Source: Hyphomicrobiales bacterium (GTDB taxonomy: Bacteria > Pseudomonadota > Alphaproteobacteria > Micropepsales > Micropepsaceae). Taken from it: a stretch of DNA of 10,647 bases. Position 1 is the stretch's first letter. Each line of letters opens with the position of its first letter. The notes under the pieces were generated by a model, which ran no database searches, had not been told where the DNA came from, and saw only the letters and a program-made list of their open reading frames with translations. Below, one piece after another: positions 1 to 7,498 of this stretch. The DNA lies in contig JAFIHO010000097.1 of the NCBI GenBank assembly GCA_017849395.1, positions 1 to 10,647 on the forward strand, given 5' to 3'. The position numbers were made by a program, and so were the translations under genes.

Positions 1-1191
1 CCCGCCCGCGACCCGCAGCATATGATCGACGACATGCGCGCGGTCAACTTCGATCTGTCGTGCACGCTTGAGGAGAACCGCCGCTTGGGCGAGGAGCGCC
101 AATATCTGGCGGCTATTGTCGCGTCATCCAGCGACGCCCTCATCGCGAGAACCAACGATGGGCTGGTGTCGAGCTGGAACCGTGCCGCCGAGAAAATGTA
201 CGGATATACGGCGGACGAGGTGATGGGCAAGCCGGTGGCGAACCTGGCGCCTTCGACGAAAATGGGAGACGCTGACGGCATTGCCCGACGGCTGGAGCGG
301 GGTGAAAGTGTTTCCCAGTACGAGACCACGCGCCGCCGCCGTGACGGCAGCGAATTCCATGTCTCGATCAGCGCGTTTCCGGTACGCGATTCTTCCGGCA
401 AGCTGGTAGGCACCTCGGCAATCGTGCGTGACATCACCGAACGGCGGCTGGCGGAAGAGAAACTGCGCACGATGCAGTCCGAGCTGGTTCATTTGTCGCG
501 CTGGAATACGATGGGGATGATGGCGACGGCTCTTTCCCATGAGCTGAATCAGCCGCTGTCCGCAATGGTGAACTATATCAACGCTGCACGGCGAACCTTG
601 TCCCGTGCCGTTGACCCCGCCATGGCACGCACCATTGCGTATCTCGACTCGGCCGTAGAAGAAGCCAAGCTGGCGAGCGGCATCATCCGCTCGCTGCGGG
701 ATTTCATCGATAAGCGGGAGGCCGGCCGGCGTCCGGAAGAAATCAACAATGTGGTGGAGGAGGCGGTCTCGCTCAGCCTGCTGGGCGTCTCCGGCTCCAG
801 GCTGCGTACCCAAATGAACCTGGCACCAGGACTGCCTCTAGTCACCATCGACAAGGTGCAGATACAGCAAGTGCTGCTGAATCTTATCCGAAACGCAATC
901 GAGGCTTTGCATGGAAACCCCGCCGGCTGTCTCAAAATTGCGACCGGAATAAACGAGGCGGGAGACGTTACGGTGCGCGTATCCGACAACGGCCCCGGGC
1001 TTTCGCCGGAGATCGCCGCGCGCCTGTTCCAACCTTTTACTACCACCAAGGACAAGGGCATGGGCGTGGGCCTGACCATTTCGCAATCGATCATCGAAGC
1101 ACATGGCGGCCATATTCGGGTCGAGCCTGTCGCGCCGTCCGGCACGTCATTTCACTTCAACCTGCCTGCCGCGGAGGCCGCCAGTGAATGA
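1..1191 (+). CDS. PAS-domain sensor histidine kinase, FixL-like (5' end probably outside window)
   Basis: Sensor kinase that should autophosphorylate on histidine and pass phosphate to the response regulator encoded directly downstream. Numbering from the ATG at 22: a short helical lead-in (about 10-30), one PAS/S-box domain (about 30-143, ending IVRDITERR), an HisKA dimerisation segment with the H-box SHELNQPL (phosphoacceptor His173), then an HATPase_c domain with N-box NLIRNAIEAL (287-296), G1 DNGPG (322-326), F-box LFQPF (335-339) and G2 GMGVGL (346-351). The segment from MQSELVH through the H-box strongly resembles rhizobial FixL. However, the PAS core lacks a histidine where FixL carries its haem ligand (first PAS His is 113), so oxygen sensing by haem is unlikely. 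No membrane segment is visible. The frame is open back to base 1 and the ATG at 22 has no ribosome binding site, so more N-terminal sequence probably lies upstream. Kinase call is firm; the signal is unknown. Confidence 0.9.
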   Translation, partial: PARDPQHMIDDMRAVNFDLSCTLEENRRLGEERQYLAAIVASSSDALIARTNDGLVSSWNRAAEKMYGYTADEVMGKPVANLAPSTKMGDADGIARRLERGESVSQYETTRRRRDGSEFHVSISAFPVRDSSGKLVGTSAIVRDITERRLAEEKLRTMQSELVHLSRWNTMGMMATALSHELNQPLSAMVNYINAARRTLSRAVDPAMARTIAYLDSAVEEAKLASGIIRSLRDFIDKREAGRRPEEINNVVEEAVSLSLLGVSGSRLRTQMNLAPGLPLVTIDKVQIQQVLLNLIRNAIEALHGNPAGCLKIATGINEAGDVTVRVSDNGPGLSPEIAARLFQPFTTTKDKGMGVGLTISQSIIEAHGGHIRVEPVAPSGTSFHFNLPAAEAASE

Positions 1192-1804
1192 GAAACCGCC
1201 CGCGCGCATCGCCATCATCGACGATCACAAGAGCATTCGCATGTCCCTGCGCGCACTGCTGGAGTCTGCAGGGTTCGACGTGGGCGACTTTGAATCCGCG
1301 CCAGCCTTCCTGGCGTCCGGCGAAGCCTCCGCTTTCGATTGTCTGCTGGTCGATGTTCATATGCCGGAAATGACCGGGCTTGAACTGCAGGAAGAGATAA
1401 CGCGCCGTGGCGTGTCCCTCCCGCTGATCATTATCACGGGCCAGGGTGATGTCCCGCTGGCGGTCAAGGCTATGCGTATCGGGGCATTCGATTTCCTCGA
1501 AAAACCTTTCGACGACGAGGTTTTGCTGGAAAGCATCCAGCGCGCGCTGTCTGCAGGACGGCAGATGGCGTCGCGTCAGGGCGATGCCAAGACGGCTGCC
1601 GCCCTGCTGGAGCGTCTGACGGGCCGGGAGAAGGAAGTTCTGAACCTCCTCACTTTGGGCGAGACGAACAAGATCATCGGCCATCACCTCGGCATCTCGC
1701 CGCGCACCGTCGAAGTCCATCGCGCCCGGCTGCTGGAGAAAATGGGCGCGCGGAACGTCGCCGATCTTGTCCGCACCGTCCGGGCGGCGGGACTTTTCCA
1801 ATAG
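1184..1804 (+). CDS. Response regulator, FixJ/NarL class (receiver + LuxR-type HTH)
   Basis: DNA-binding response regulator of 206 residues, the expected length for FixJ, NodW or TodT/StyR-type proteins. The receiver domain (about 7-122) has the acidic pair D13-D14, phosphoacceptor D57 in LLVDVHMPEMTG, T85 in IIITG and K107 in EKPF. A linker leads to a LuxR/GerE helix-turn-helix (about 143-203) containing LTGREKEVL and ISPRTVEVHRARLLEKMGA. The start is taken as GTG 1184, because GGAG at 1173-1176 lies 7 bases upstream and the product then begins immediately before the first receiver strand. A longer reading from 1103 would add residues that simply shadow the kinase C-terminus. It overlaps the kinase stop by 8 bases, so the two are translationally coupled and are very likely cognate partners. 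Target genes are unknown; the exported hydrolases downstream are candidates by proximity only. Confidence 0.93.
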   Translation: MNEKPPARIAIIDDHKSIRMSLRALLESAGFDVGDFESAPAFLASGEASAFDCLLVDVHMPEMTGLELQEEITRRGVSLPLIIITGQGDVPLAVKAMRIGAFDFLEKPFDDEVLLESIQRALSAGRQMASRQGDAKTAAALLERLTGREKEVLNLLTLGETNKIIGHHLGISPRTVEVHRARLLEKMGARNVADLVRTVRAAGLFQ

Positions 1805-2133
1805 GAAGAACTACGTATGCATGCGGTGGTGCGGGCCCGCGATCAGTAAATCTCTCCCGGCCCCATCAAGGCATGATTAACCACGAGACTTGGCGGTTCT
1901 CCCTCGGCTTTGAAAACCGCGCCACAGGGGGGCGCCTTTGTCTCGGTTTTCCTGCGCTTTGGACGAGGGCTTGCCGGTCGCAACATTCCATCCCAGGTTA
2001 GAACCTGACGGGATGTGAACCCGAGCGATCTCTACCGTCCGGTTCGGTTTTTGCGCGAGCGCGGATTTGTTCCGAATACCGTCGTAGCTTCCACGCTGCG
2101 AGTATGAATGCCGGAATCTGACCGGAAGCCGGT
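1805..2133. other. Intergenic stretch, no gene recognised
   Basis: About 330 bases between the response regulator and the next credible gene. Readings on either strand here are short, lack a plausible start and match no family I recognise. Visible structure is modest: a 10-bp GC palindrome at 1831-1840 (gcgggcccgc) and a 6-bp inverted repeat, GCGGTT at 1893-1898 with AACCGC at 1915-1920. Neither is followed by a T-run, so neither is called as a terminator. Transcription of the two-component pair probably ends here. Confidence 0.6.
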
Positions 2134-2475
2134 GTGAGCAACTCGGGTGTTTGGGTATTGATGGCGAACGAACGGAACGCGTTGATTTGCGTCAACCGTG
2201 ACGGCCGCTCGGTGCCCATTCGGAGTTTTTGCAGCAGCGAGCCTCTCGGGACGGTCGTACCTGCCCTGCGCCGGGCATTCGCCTGCTCGCTGGTGCTGGA
2301 ACTGAGCCGCAGTTCTTCTGCGCATGCCTATTCGGGACTCATTATCGTCGCCAGCCTGGCCATGTTGCAGGAACTGCGCTCAATGCTGACTCAGAATGTC
2401 AGCCGCAGCTTGATCGCGGAAATCGAGAGCGATCATTTGCCGCCGGAAGGCTATGCGGCATTCGCCTTCTCCTGA
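2134..2475 (+). CDS. Small protein resembling the host-attachment / baeRF family
   Basis: A 113-residue product, likely started at GTG 2134 with GGAAG at 2124-2128 five bases upstream. The N-terminus (SGVWVLMANERNALIC, residues 4-19) resembles the opening strand of 'protein required for attachment to host cells' proteins (the AtsE/Host_attach group, related to bacterial eRF1-like baeRF domains), typically tWVLVADgekA. The C-terminal half, GLIIVASLAMLQELRSML followed by SRSLIAEIESDHL, resembles their 'LvliApprtLgeLR ... vvaEidkDL' block. Those proteins are usually about 140-150 residues, so this one appears to lack part of the middle. No signal peptide or membrane helix is seen. Family placement is from remembered motifs and is moderately uncertain; biochemical function is unknown. 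It stands alone, with non-coding DNA on both sides. Confidence 0.6.
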   Translation: MSNSGVWVLMANERNALICVNRDGRSVPIRSFCSSEPLGTVVPALRRAFACSLVLELSRSSSAHAYSGLIIVASLAMLQELRSMLTQNVSRSLIAEIESDHLPPEGYAAFAFS

Positions 2476-2643
2476 GTCTGGTTAGAACGCCCGAATCGCC
2501 GTCCATTTGATCGCGAAGCCGGTCCTTGCGAACTGTCCATGACGGAAATGCGCGGCCATCGCCCCGAGGCGGCGCAATTATTGACCATCGAGTATAAGTG
2601 TTCGCTGATTAGAAACGCGCGCGCTGTAAGCGCATATCGTCAC

Positions 2644-2671
2644 GGGCCCAGATCTTTACTAAGTCTGGCCC
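2644..2671 (+). repeat. Imperfect stem-loop
   Basis: GGGCC, AGA and CTT on the left pair with AAG, TCT and GGCCC on the right around a TACT loop, giving 11 base pairs interrupted by two single-base bulges (C and T). It is followed by tcatttt, which is only a weak T-run. It could be a weak terminator for whatever is read from upstream, or part of a structured leader; the sequence alone does not decide. Confidence 0.4.
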
Positions 2672-2822
2672 TCATTTTGGGCAAACTGACGATTATTGAT
2701 GCGCTCCTTCTAATGTACGTTGCCAGCGAAGCGATCGGCATCGGCAACTCCTTGTCTGTGGTTTGTCCGAAACTTTGAAATAGTGGTTTTTCATTCCTTT
2801 TACCGCCCTGCCTGATGCGTAT

Positions 2823-2845
2823 GATGATCGTTTCTGAGTATCATC
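2823..2845. promoter_or_regulatory. Inverted repeat GATGAT-N11-ATCATC, possible operator
   Basis: Perfect 6-bp arms separated by 11 bases, about 75 bases upstream of the first D-aminoacylase start. Spacing and symmetry suit a dimeric regulator, but 6-bp arms arise by chance fairly often and no known site consensus was recognised. Confidence 0.25.
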
Positions 2846-2877
2846 CATGAAATACAAAGAGTTGTCGGTTCGGAATT

Positions 2878-2905
2878 AACAGGCTTGTCCGCCTGTTCTT
2901 CTTTT
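2878..2905 (+). terminator. Terminator-like hairpin in the leader of the D-aminoacylase operon
   Basis: AACAGGC (2878-2884) and GCCTGTT (2891-2897) form a perfect 7-bp stem with a 6-base loop, followed by CTTCTTTT (2898-2905). This looks like an intrinsic terminator. It ends just before the presumed ribosome binding site at 2906-2910 and 14 bases before the start codon at 2920. It may end upstream transcription or, if the operon promoter is further upstream, act as an attenuator or a translation-controlling hairpin. Confidence 0.5.
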
Positions 2906-2919
2906 GGGGGAATTACAAA

Positions 2920-4533
2920 ATGAGCACAAGATTCTGTCTTCGCGCCGCTGCAATCGCTCTTGCGGCTCCGGCATGGTTTTCCTCGCCAGGTTTTGCCCAG
3001 GGCGAGAATGCAGACCTGCTGATCCGCGGCGGCACCATCTATGACGGCAGCGAAGGCAATAAAGAATATGTCGGCGACGTCGCCATCGCGGGCGACAAGA
3101 TCATCTATGTCGGACCGCATTCCACGGCAAAGGCCCGGCGCGTCATTGAAGCCAAGGGCATGATCGTCGCGCCGGGCTTCATCGACGATCACACCCATCC
3201 GTCCACCGCCAGTGGCGACCGCAATTTCGTCACCGAGCCGGATCCGAAGGCCCGCCAGCTGCAGGCTTGGCTGGCGCAGGGCGCTTCGACGATCGTGGTC
3301 GGCGTGGATGGTGCGGGCACGCCGGAGGTGCGCAACCTGTTCGACCAGGTCAAGCGGCAGGGCTTCGGCCCCAATATCGTGGCATTCGTCGGTTACCGCC
3401 CGATCCGTGAGCGAGTCATTGGCCAGGTTGACCGTGCTCCGAACGCCACCGAACTGGCGACCGAGAAAAGCCTGGTCGCAAAGGGCATGTGCGAGGGCGC
3501 CACGGGCTTCTCCACCGGCCTGTTCTATTTCCCGCAAAGCTTCGCCAAGACAGATGAGATCATCGAACTGGCGAAGGAAGCATCCAAACGCGGTGGGCTA
3601 TACGACACTCATCAGCGCGACGAATCCACCTATTCGGTTGGCCTGATCAATTCGGTGAAGGAAGCGCTGCGCATCGGCGAGGAGGCCGACATGCCGGTGC
3701 ACATCGGTCATATCAAGGCGCTTGGCAGCGAGGTGTGGGGCAAGTCCGAGGATGTGGTCAAACTGATCGAGCAGGCCCGCGCGCGCGGGCGCAAAGTGAC
3801 GCTGGACCAGTATCCTTTTCCGGCGCTGCAAACAGGGCTTGAGGCGGCGCTGGTGCCGCGCTGGGCGATGGATGGCGGCTATCCCGCGCTGATCAAGCGT
3901 TTCAATGATACAGCCATCCTGCCGAAGATCCAGGCAGAAATGCGCGAGAATCTGCGCCGCCAGAACGGACCCCATACCATCTTCTTCAGTCAGCGTGGCA
4001 AACCATGGAGCGGAAAATATCTCGACGAAGTCGCCAAGGAATGGAAGGTCGATCCCATCGACGCTGCCAGCCGCAGCCTGCGCCAGACCGACAAACAGTC
4101 CATAATCGGCTTCGATATGGCCGAAGGCGATATCGCGCGCTTCATGAAGCTGCCCTATACCATGACGGGGTCGGACGGTGTTGACGGCCATCCGCGCCAG
4201 TACGCGACCTTTCCCACCAAGTACCAGGAGTATGTGCGCAAAAAGCATGTCATCAGCATGGGCCAGTTCATCCGTTCCTCCACCGGCCTCAGTGCCGATT
4301 ATCTGATGCTGGACAAGCGGGGCTATTTGAAGCCCGGCTATTTCGCCGACGTGGTGGTGTTCGATCCGAACAAATATGTCGCGCGTGCCAACTATTTCGA
4401 TTGGGACAAGCTGTCGGAGGGTGTGGTGATGCTTTCTATCAATGGCAAGCTTGCGGTGGATAACGGCAAGATGACGGTTGCCTTGTCGGGACGTCCGTTG
4501 CCCCATACGCCCCCACCCGGCACCTGCCGCTGA
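2920..4533 (+). CDS. Exported D-aminoacylase-type amidohydrolase (N-acyl-D-amino-acid deacylase family), paralog 1
   Basis: Predicted metal-dependent hydrolase of N-acyl-D-amino acids, releasing a carboxylate and a free D-amino acid; 537 residues. A Sec-type signal peptide (about 1-26, ending GFA before QG) puts it in the periplasm or outside. Amidohydrolase landmarks are PGFIDDHTHP with H91/H93, the family signature THQRDE (H231), VHIGHIKA (H261) and GSDG with D419 followed by HPRQYATFPTK. Spacing H231-H261 equals that of the known metal ligands in Alcaligenes D-aminoacylase. The metal-ligand cysteine of that enzyme (in GNCG) corresponds here to D130 in GVDG. The start at ATG 2920 has GGGGG nine bases upstream and leads straight into the signal peptide. 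The next gene is a close paralog 17 bases downstream, so the two form an operon. Substrate is not determinable; a related imidase or dipeptidase role is possible. Confidence 0.88.
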   Translation: MSTRFCLRAAAIALAAPAWFSSPGFAQGENADLLIRGGTIYDGSEGNKEYVGDVAIAGDKIIYVGPHSTAKARRVIEAKGMIVAPGFIDDHTHPSTASGDRNFVTEPDPKARQLQAWLAQGASTIVVGVDGAGTPEVRNLFDQVKRQGFGPNIVAFVGYRPIRERVIGQVDRAPNATELATEKSLVAKGMCEGATGFSTGLFYFPQSFAKTDEIIELAKEASKRGGLYDTHQRDESTYSVGLINSVKEALRIGEEADMPVHIGHIKALGSEVWGKSEDVVKLIEQARARGRKVTLDQYPFPALQTGLEAALVPRWAMDGGYPALIKRFNDTAILPKIQAEMRENLRRQNGPHTIFFSQRGKPWSGKYLDEVAKEWKVDPIDAASRSLRQTDKQSIIGFDMAEGDIARFMKLPYTMTGSDGVDGHPRQYATFPTKYQEYVRKKHVISMGQFIRSSTGLSADYLMLDKRGYLKPGYFADVVVFDPNKYVARANYFDWDKLSEGVVMLSINGKLAVDNGKMTVALSGRPLPHTPPPGTCR

Positions 4534-4550
4534 CAATAACGGAGAAGAAG

Positions 4551-6152
4551 ATGGCCTCGAGAATCCGGCCCGGCCTGCGAACTGCGCTGGCGGCCGTTAT
4601 GGCTTTGCTGCCCGGAACCGTACTGGCGCAAGGCCAGCAGGCCGACATTCTGATCCGCGGCGGTACCATCTATGACGGCAGCGAGGGTGCGAAGGGCTAT
4701 ACCGGCGATGTCGCCATCGCTGGCGACAGGATTCTCTATGTCGGGCCGAAAGCCAATGTCACCGCCCGCAGGATCATCGACGCCAAGGGCTTGATCGTCG
4801 CGCCCGGACTGATCGATGGCCATGTCCATGGCGACCGCGATTTCCTCACCAACATCTCCGATCCGCAACTGCGGCGCTGGCCTGCCTGGCTGATGCAGGG
4901 CGTTTCAACGGTCATGGTGGGGGTCGACGGGGGCGGCAACCCGGAAGTCCAGTCCATTTTCGCCAATGCCCGCAACCCCGGCGTCGGCGTGAATATCGGC
5001 GCTTTCGTCGGTTACGGCGCGGTGCGCAAGCGTGTGATCGGCGATGACGACCGCGCCCCCAACGCCGCCGAACTGGCGACTGAAAAGCAGCTCGTCGCCA
5101 AGGCGATGTGTGAAGGCGCCTATGGTTTCTCCACCGGCCTGTGGTACACGCCGCAATTCTTCGCCAAGACCGGCGAAATCATCGAACTGGCGAAAGAAGC
5201 CGCCAAACGCGGAGGTATCTACGACACCCACCAGCGCGATGAGGCGACCTATTCCATCGGCCTGCTGAATTCTGTGAAGGAAGCCCTCACCATCGGGCGG
5301 GAGGCGGGCATGCCTGTCCATATCGCCCACATCAAGGCGTTGGGTCCCACGGTCTGGGGACAATCCGCGGGGATCATTAAAATGATCAATGAGGCGCGGG
5401 CGAAGGGCCAGATCGTCACCACCGACCAATATCCCTATCCGGCCAATCAGACCTCGCTACAGGCCCAGATCATTCCGAGTTGGGCGCTGGATGGCGGCTA
5501 CCCCGCGCTGATCAAGCGGTTCAACGATCCGGCCACGCTGGAAAAGATTCGCGCGGAGACCAACGAGAATATCAAACGCTCCAACGGCCCGCATGCGATA
5601 CTGTTCACCCGCTATGGCCAGCCCTGGACGGGCAAGTACCTGGACGAGGTGGCCAAGGAATGGAAGGTCACGCCGTTCGACGCGGCAGTCAGAATCCTGC
5701 GCCAGACCGACAAACAGTCCATCGTAGTTTTCTCCATGTCGCCCCCCGATATCGAAGCGTTGATGAAGCAGCCCTGGAATTCCACCGGATCGGACGGCGG
5801 CGCCGGACATCCGCGCGAATACGGCACGTTCCCGACCAAGTATCAGGATTATGTCGTCAAGAAGCCCGTCATAAGCCTGTCGCAGTTTATCCGCTCCTCG
5901 ACCGGCCTGCCTGCCGACATCTACAAGCTGGATCGCCGGGGTTACCTGAAGCCGGGCTTCTATGCGGATGTGGTCGCGTTCGATCCCAAGAAGTTCGCGC
6001 CAAAGGCGAATTTCGTGAAATGGGACGTCCTCAGCGAAGGCGTGGTAACGCTTCTGGTCAACGGCAAACCAGCCGTGGATGGCGGCCAGATGACCGATGC
6101 ACTCTCGGGACGGCCCCTGCCGCACACGCCTACGCCGGGATCGTGTCTCTGA
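4551..6152 (+). CDS. Exported D-aminoacylase-type amidohydrolase, paralog 2
   Basis: A 533-residue protein homologous over its full length to the upstream gene; by eye about two thirds of residues are identical in the C-terminal part, and both end in LSGRPLPHTP. Sec signal peptide about 1-26 (ending VLA before QG). Landmarks: HVH at H91/H93, D126 in GVDG, THQRDE with H227, VHIAHIKA with H257, GSDG with D415, then HPREYGTFPTK. Expected activity is deacylation of N-acyl-D-amino acids outside the cytoplasm. It differs from paralog 1 by lacking five residues just after the HxH motif and in the region before GSDG, so the two may prefer different acyl or amino-acid groups. Start ATG 4551 is preceded by the purine-rich cggagaagaag, a good ribosome binding site. 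It ends only 3 bases from the stop of the convergent D-serine dehydratase gene. Confidence 0.88.
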   Translation: MASRIRPGLRTALAAVMALLPGTVLAQGQQADILIRGGTIYDGSEGAKGYTGDVAIAGDRILYVGPKANVTARRIIDAKGLIVAPGLIDGHVHGDRDFLTNISDPQLRRWPAWLMQGVSTVMVGVDGGGNPEVQSIFANARNPGVGVNIGAFVGYGAVRKRVIGDDDRAPNAAELATEKQLVAKAMCEGAYGFSTGLWYTPQFFAKTGEIIELAKEAAKRGGIYDTHQRDEATYSIGLLNSVKEALTIGREAGMPVHIAHIKALGPTVWGQSAGIIKMINEARAKGQIVTTDQYPYPANQTSLQAQIIPSWALDGGYPALIKRFNDPATLEKIRAETNENIKRSNGPHAILFTRYGQPWTGKYLDEVAKEWKVTPFDAAVRILRQTDKQSIVVFSMSPPDIEALMKQPWNSTGSDGGAGHPREYGTFPTKYQDYVVKKPVISLSQFIRSSTGLPADIYKLDRRGYLKPGFYADVVAFDPKKFAPKANFVKWDVLSEGVVTLLVNGKPAVDGGQMTDALSGRPLPHTPTPGSCL

Positions 6153-6155
6153 TAT

Positions 6156-7442
6156 TCAGCACAGCGCCCGCGCGGCAGCCATCTGCTTCTGCCATTCGCT
6201 TTCGGGCAATCTCGCCCCGCCCGTCAGCCACGCGATATGGGTCGCGCGCGACAGGTCGGGCCAACCGGCGGCCCGCTGCGCGCGCTCCATGAAATGGGAG
6301 ATGGCGGCCAACGCCGCGGCCGCGGAAGGCTCCAGTCGCAGACCGGCCGCGGCCCAGCTATCCGCTGACGCTTTCAGCATGGTCGCGTCCGACAAAGTGA
6401 CCATTCCGTCGATGGCATTTCTGACGGCGGAGACTGCCAGCGCCGAGGCCCGGGCCACGGCAAGGCCATCGGCAAGCGTCCGGTTGTCCAGGCCAAGATC
6501 ATAAACGCTGGGCAGTGCGTCTGCCGGAGCGCCGCTGGTCAGCGCGACGAACATTGCAGGAGAAGCGGTAGGCTCCACAAACACGCAGACAACGCTGTCG
6601 CCGAAAATGGCCTTCAGGCCATAGGTTATGCCGCCCGGCGCCCCGCCCACGCCACAGGGCAGATACACAACAAGCGGCGCGTCGGGCGTGGGGTGAATGG
6701 CTTGCCGCGACAATTGTTCTGCCAGTTCCTTCGCCGCCACGGCATAGCCACAGAAAAGGTCCGGGGAGTTTTCGTCGTCCACGAAATGGGAAAAATCATC
6801 CCGTGGTTCGGCGCGTGCCGCCGCACAGGCTTCGCCATAATCTCCGGCATGTTCCACCACAGTCGCGCCCAACGCGCGCAGCCGGTCTTTCTTCCAGGCC
6901 TTGGCATCCCGCGACATATGCACGGTGACATCCAGCCCGAAAGCACGACCCGCCAGGCCGACGCTGTAGCCCAGATTGCCGGTACTGGCGACCGAGATGC
7001 GATAGCGGGAAAATACCGTGCGCGCGCTTTCTGTCGCGAGAACGGCGTGACCGGTTTCCGCCCCCAGCAGGCCTTCACGCCGGCCGATGCGTTCCACATA
7101 GGTCAGCACCTCATGGATACCGCCGCGTGCCTTTATCGAACCGGTGACGGGAAGATCGTGATCCTGTTTGACCAGGATGCGGGCCGCACCGGGAGTGGGC
7201 CACTCGGTCAGGCGCGAGCAAATCGCGCCGTCCCAACCTTCACCCCCCAAAAGGGTTGCCAGGGCCCCGCGGAAATTCCCGAAGCGCCGCGCTGCTTCGG
7301 CGATCCGGTCGGTCACGTCCAGCCCCAGGCTGGTTCGGCCTGAAATAGTGTCGCGGACCCAGATGGCAGGTCGGCCAGCGCGTAGTGAGGTGAGGAGATT
7401 CTGAGGCACGTGAAAGGCCGGACAATGCAGCAGGTCCGGCAT
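6156..7442 (-). CDS. dsdA: D-serine dehydratase (D-serine ammonia-lyase)
   Basis: Cytosolic PLP enzyme converting D-serine to pyruvate and ammonia (EC 4.3.1.18). From the ATG at 7442 the product has 428 residues, close to the 442 of E. coli DsdA, and aligns with it along its length. Shared features include SGSIKARGGIYEVL-like VTGSIKARGG (PLP lysine K104), the phosphate-binding STGNLG (153-158), VTVHMSRDAKAWKK, FVDDENSPDLF, LPCGVGGAPGG (262-271), DNRTLADGLAVARAS and RLEPSA near the C-terminus. The open frame extends 68 codons further upstream to 7646, but those residues do not resemble DsdA and would cover the divergent promoter region, so ATG 7442 is preferred. No strong ribosome binding site is seen before it, leaving the exact start uncertain (GTG slightly downstream is an alternative). 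No dsdC-type regulator or dsdX transporter is in the window. Convergent with the D-aminoacylase pair, consistent with use of released D-serine. Confidence 0.93.
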   Translation of the reverse strand: MPDLLHCPAFHVPQNLLTSLRAGRPAIWVRDTISGRTSLGLDVTDRIAEAARRFGNFRGALATLLGGEGWDGAICSRLTEWPTPGAARILVKQDHDLPVTGSIKARGGIHEVLTYVERIGRREGLLGAETGHAVLATESARTVFSRYRISVASTGNLGYSVGLAGRAFGLDVTVHMSRDAKAWKKDRLRALGATVVEHAGDYGEACAAARAEPRDDFSHFVDDENSPDLFCGYAVAAKELAEQLSRQAIHPTPDAPLVVYLPCGVGGAPGGITYGLKAIFGDSVVCVFVEPTASPAMFVALTSGAPADALPSVYDLGLDNRTLADGLAVARASALAVSAVRNAIDGMVTLSDATMLKASADSWAAAGLRLEPSAAAALAAISHFMERAQRAAGWPDLSRATHIAWLTGGARLPESEWQKQMAAARALC

Positions 7443-7498
7443 GAGCCGTAATGGGTCAATAAACAAGAAATATCTTTTCTGTCTCGTGCATGTGGCTG

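Larger units (their letters stand above)
2476..2919. other. Intergenic/leader region upstream of the D-aminoacylase pair
   Basis: A 444-base region with lower GC than its surroundings and no convincing gene. An open frame at 2539-2778 (79 codons) has no ribosome binding site and no recognisable product. The region holds three inverted repeats listed separately (2644-2671, 2823-2845, 2878-2905), and ends with GGGGG at 2906-2910 as a likely ribosome binding site 9 bases before the ATG at 2920. The promoter of the tandem hydrolase operon must lie here or upstream, but I could not pick a -35/-10 pair with confidence. Confidence 0.6.

Noticed and set aside
1103..1183. Earlier ATG for the response regulator
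   Set aside because: It would lie deep inside the kinase gene and add residues unlike any receiver domain; GTG 1184 has a well-placed GGAG.
1893..1920. GCGGTT/AACCGC inverted repeat as a terminator after the two-component pair
   Set aside because: Only six base pairs, a 16-base loop and no T-run.
2539..2778. 79-codon open frame on the + strand upstream of the D-aminoacylase pair
   Set aside because: No ribosome binding site before the ATG, no recognisable domain, and it overlaps a stem-loop at 2644-2671. A chance open frame is more likely, although a small hydrophobic stretch near its middle leaves slight doubt.
2752..2785. TTGTCT ... TTGAAA as a -35/-10 promoter for the D-aminoacylase operon
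   Set aside because: Spacing is acceptable but the -10 match is poor, and similar matches occur elsewhere in this AT-richer stretch.
3598..4536. 312-codon open frame antisense to the first D-aminoacylase
   Set aside because: It is a typical GC-rich antisense shadow of a strong coding gene, with no family resemblance and His/Arg-rich low-quality composition. The same holds for the other long antisense frames.
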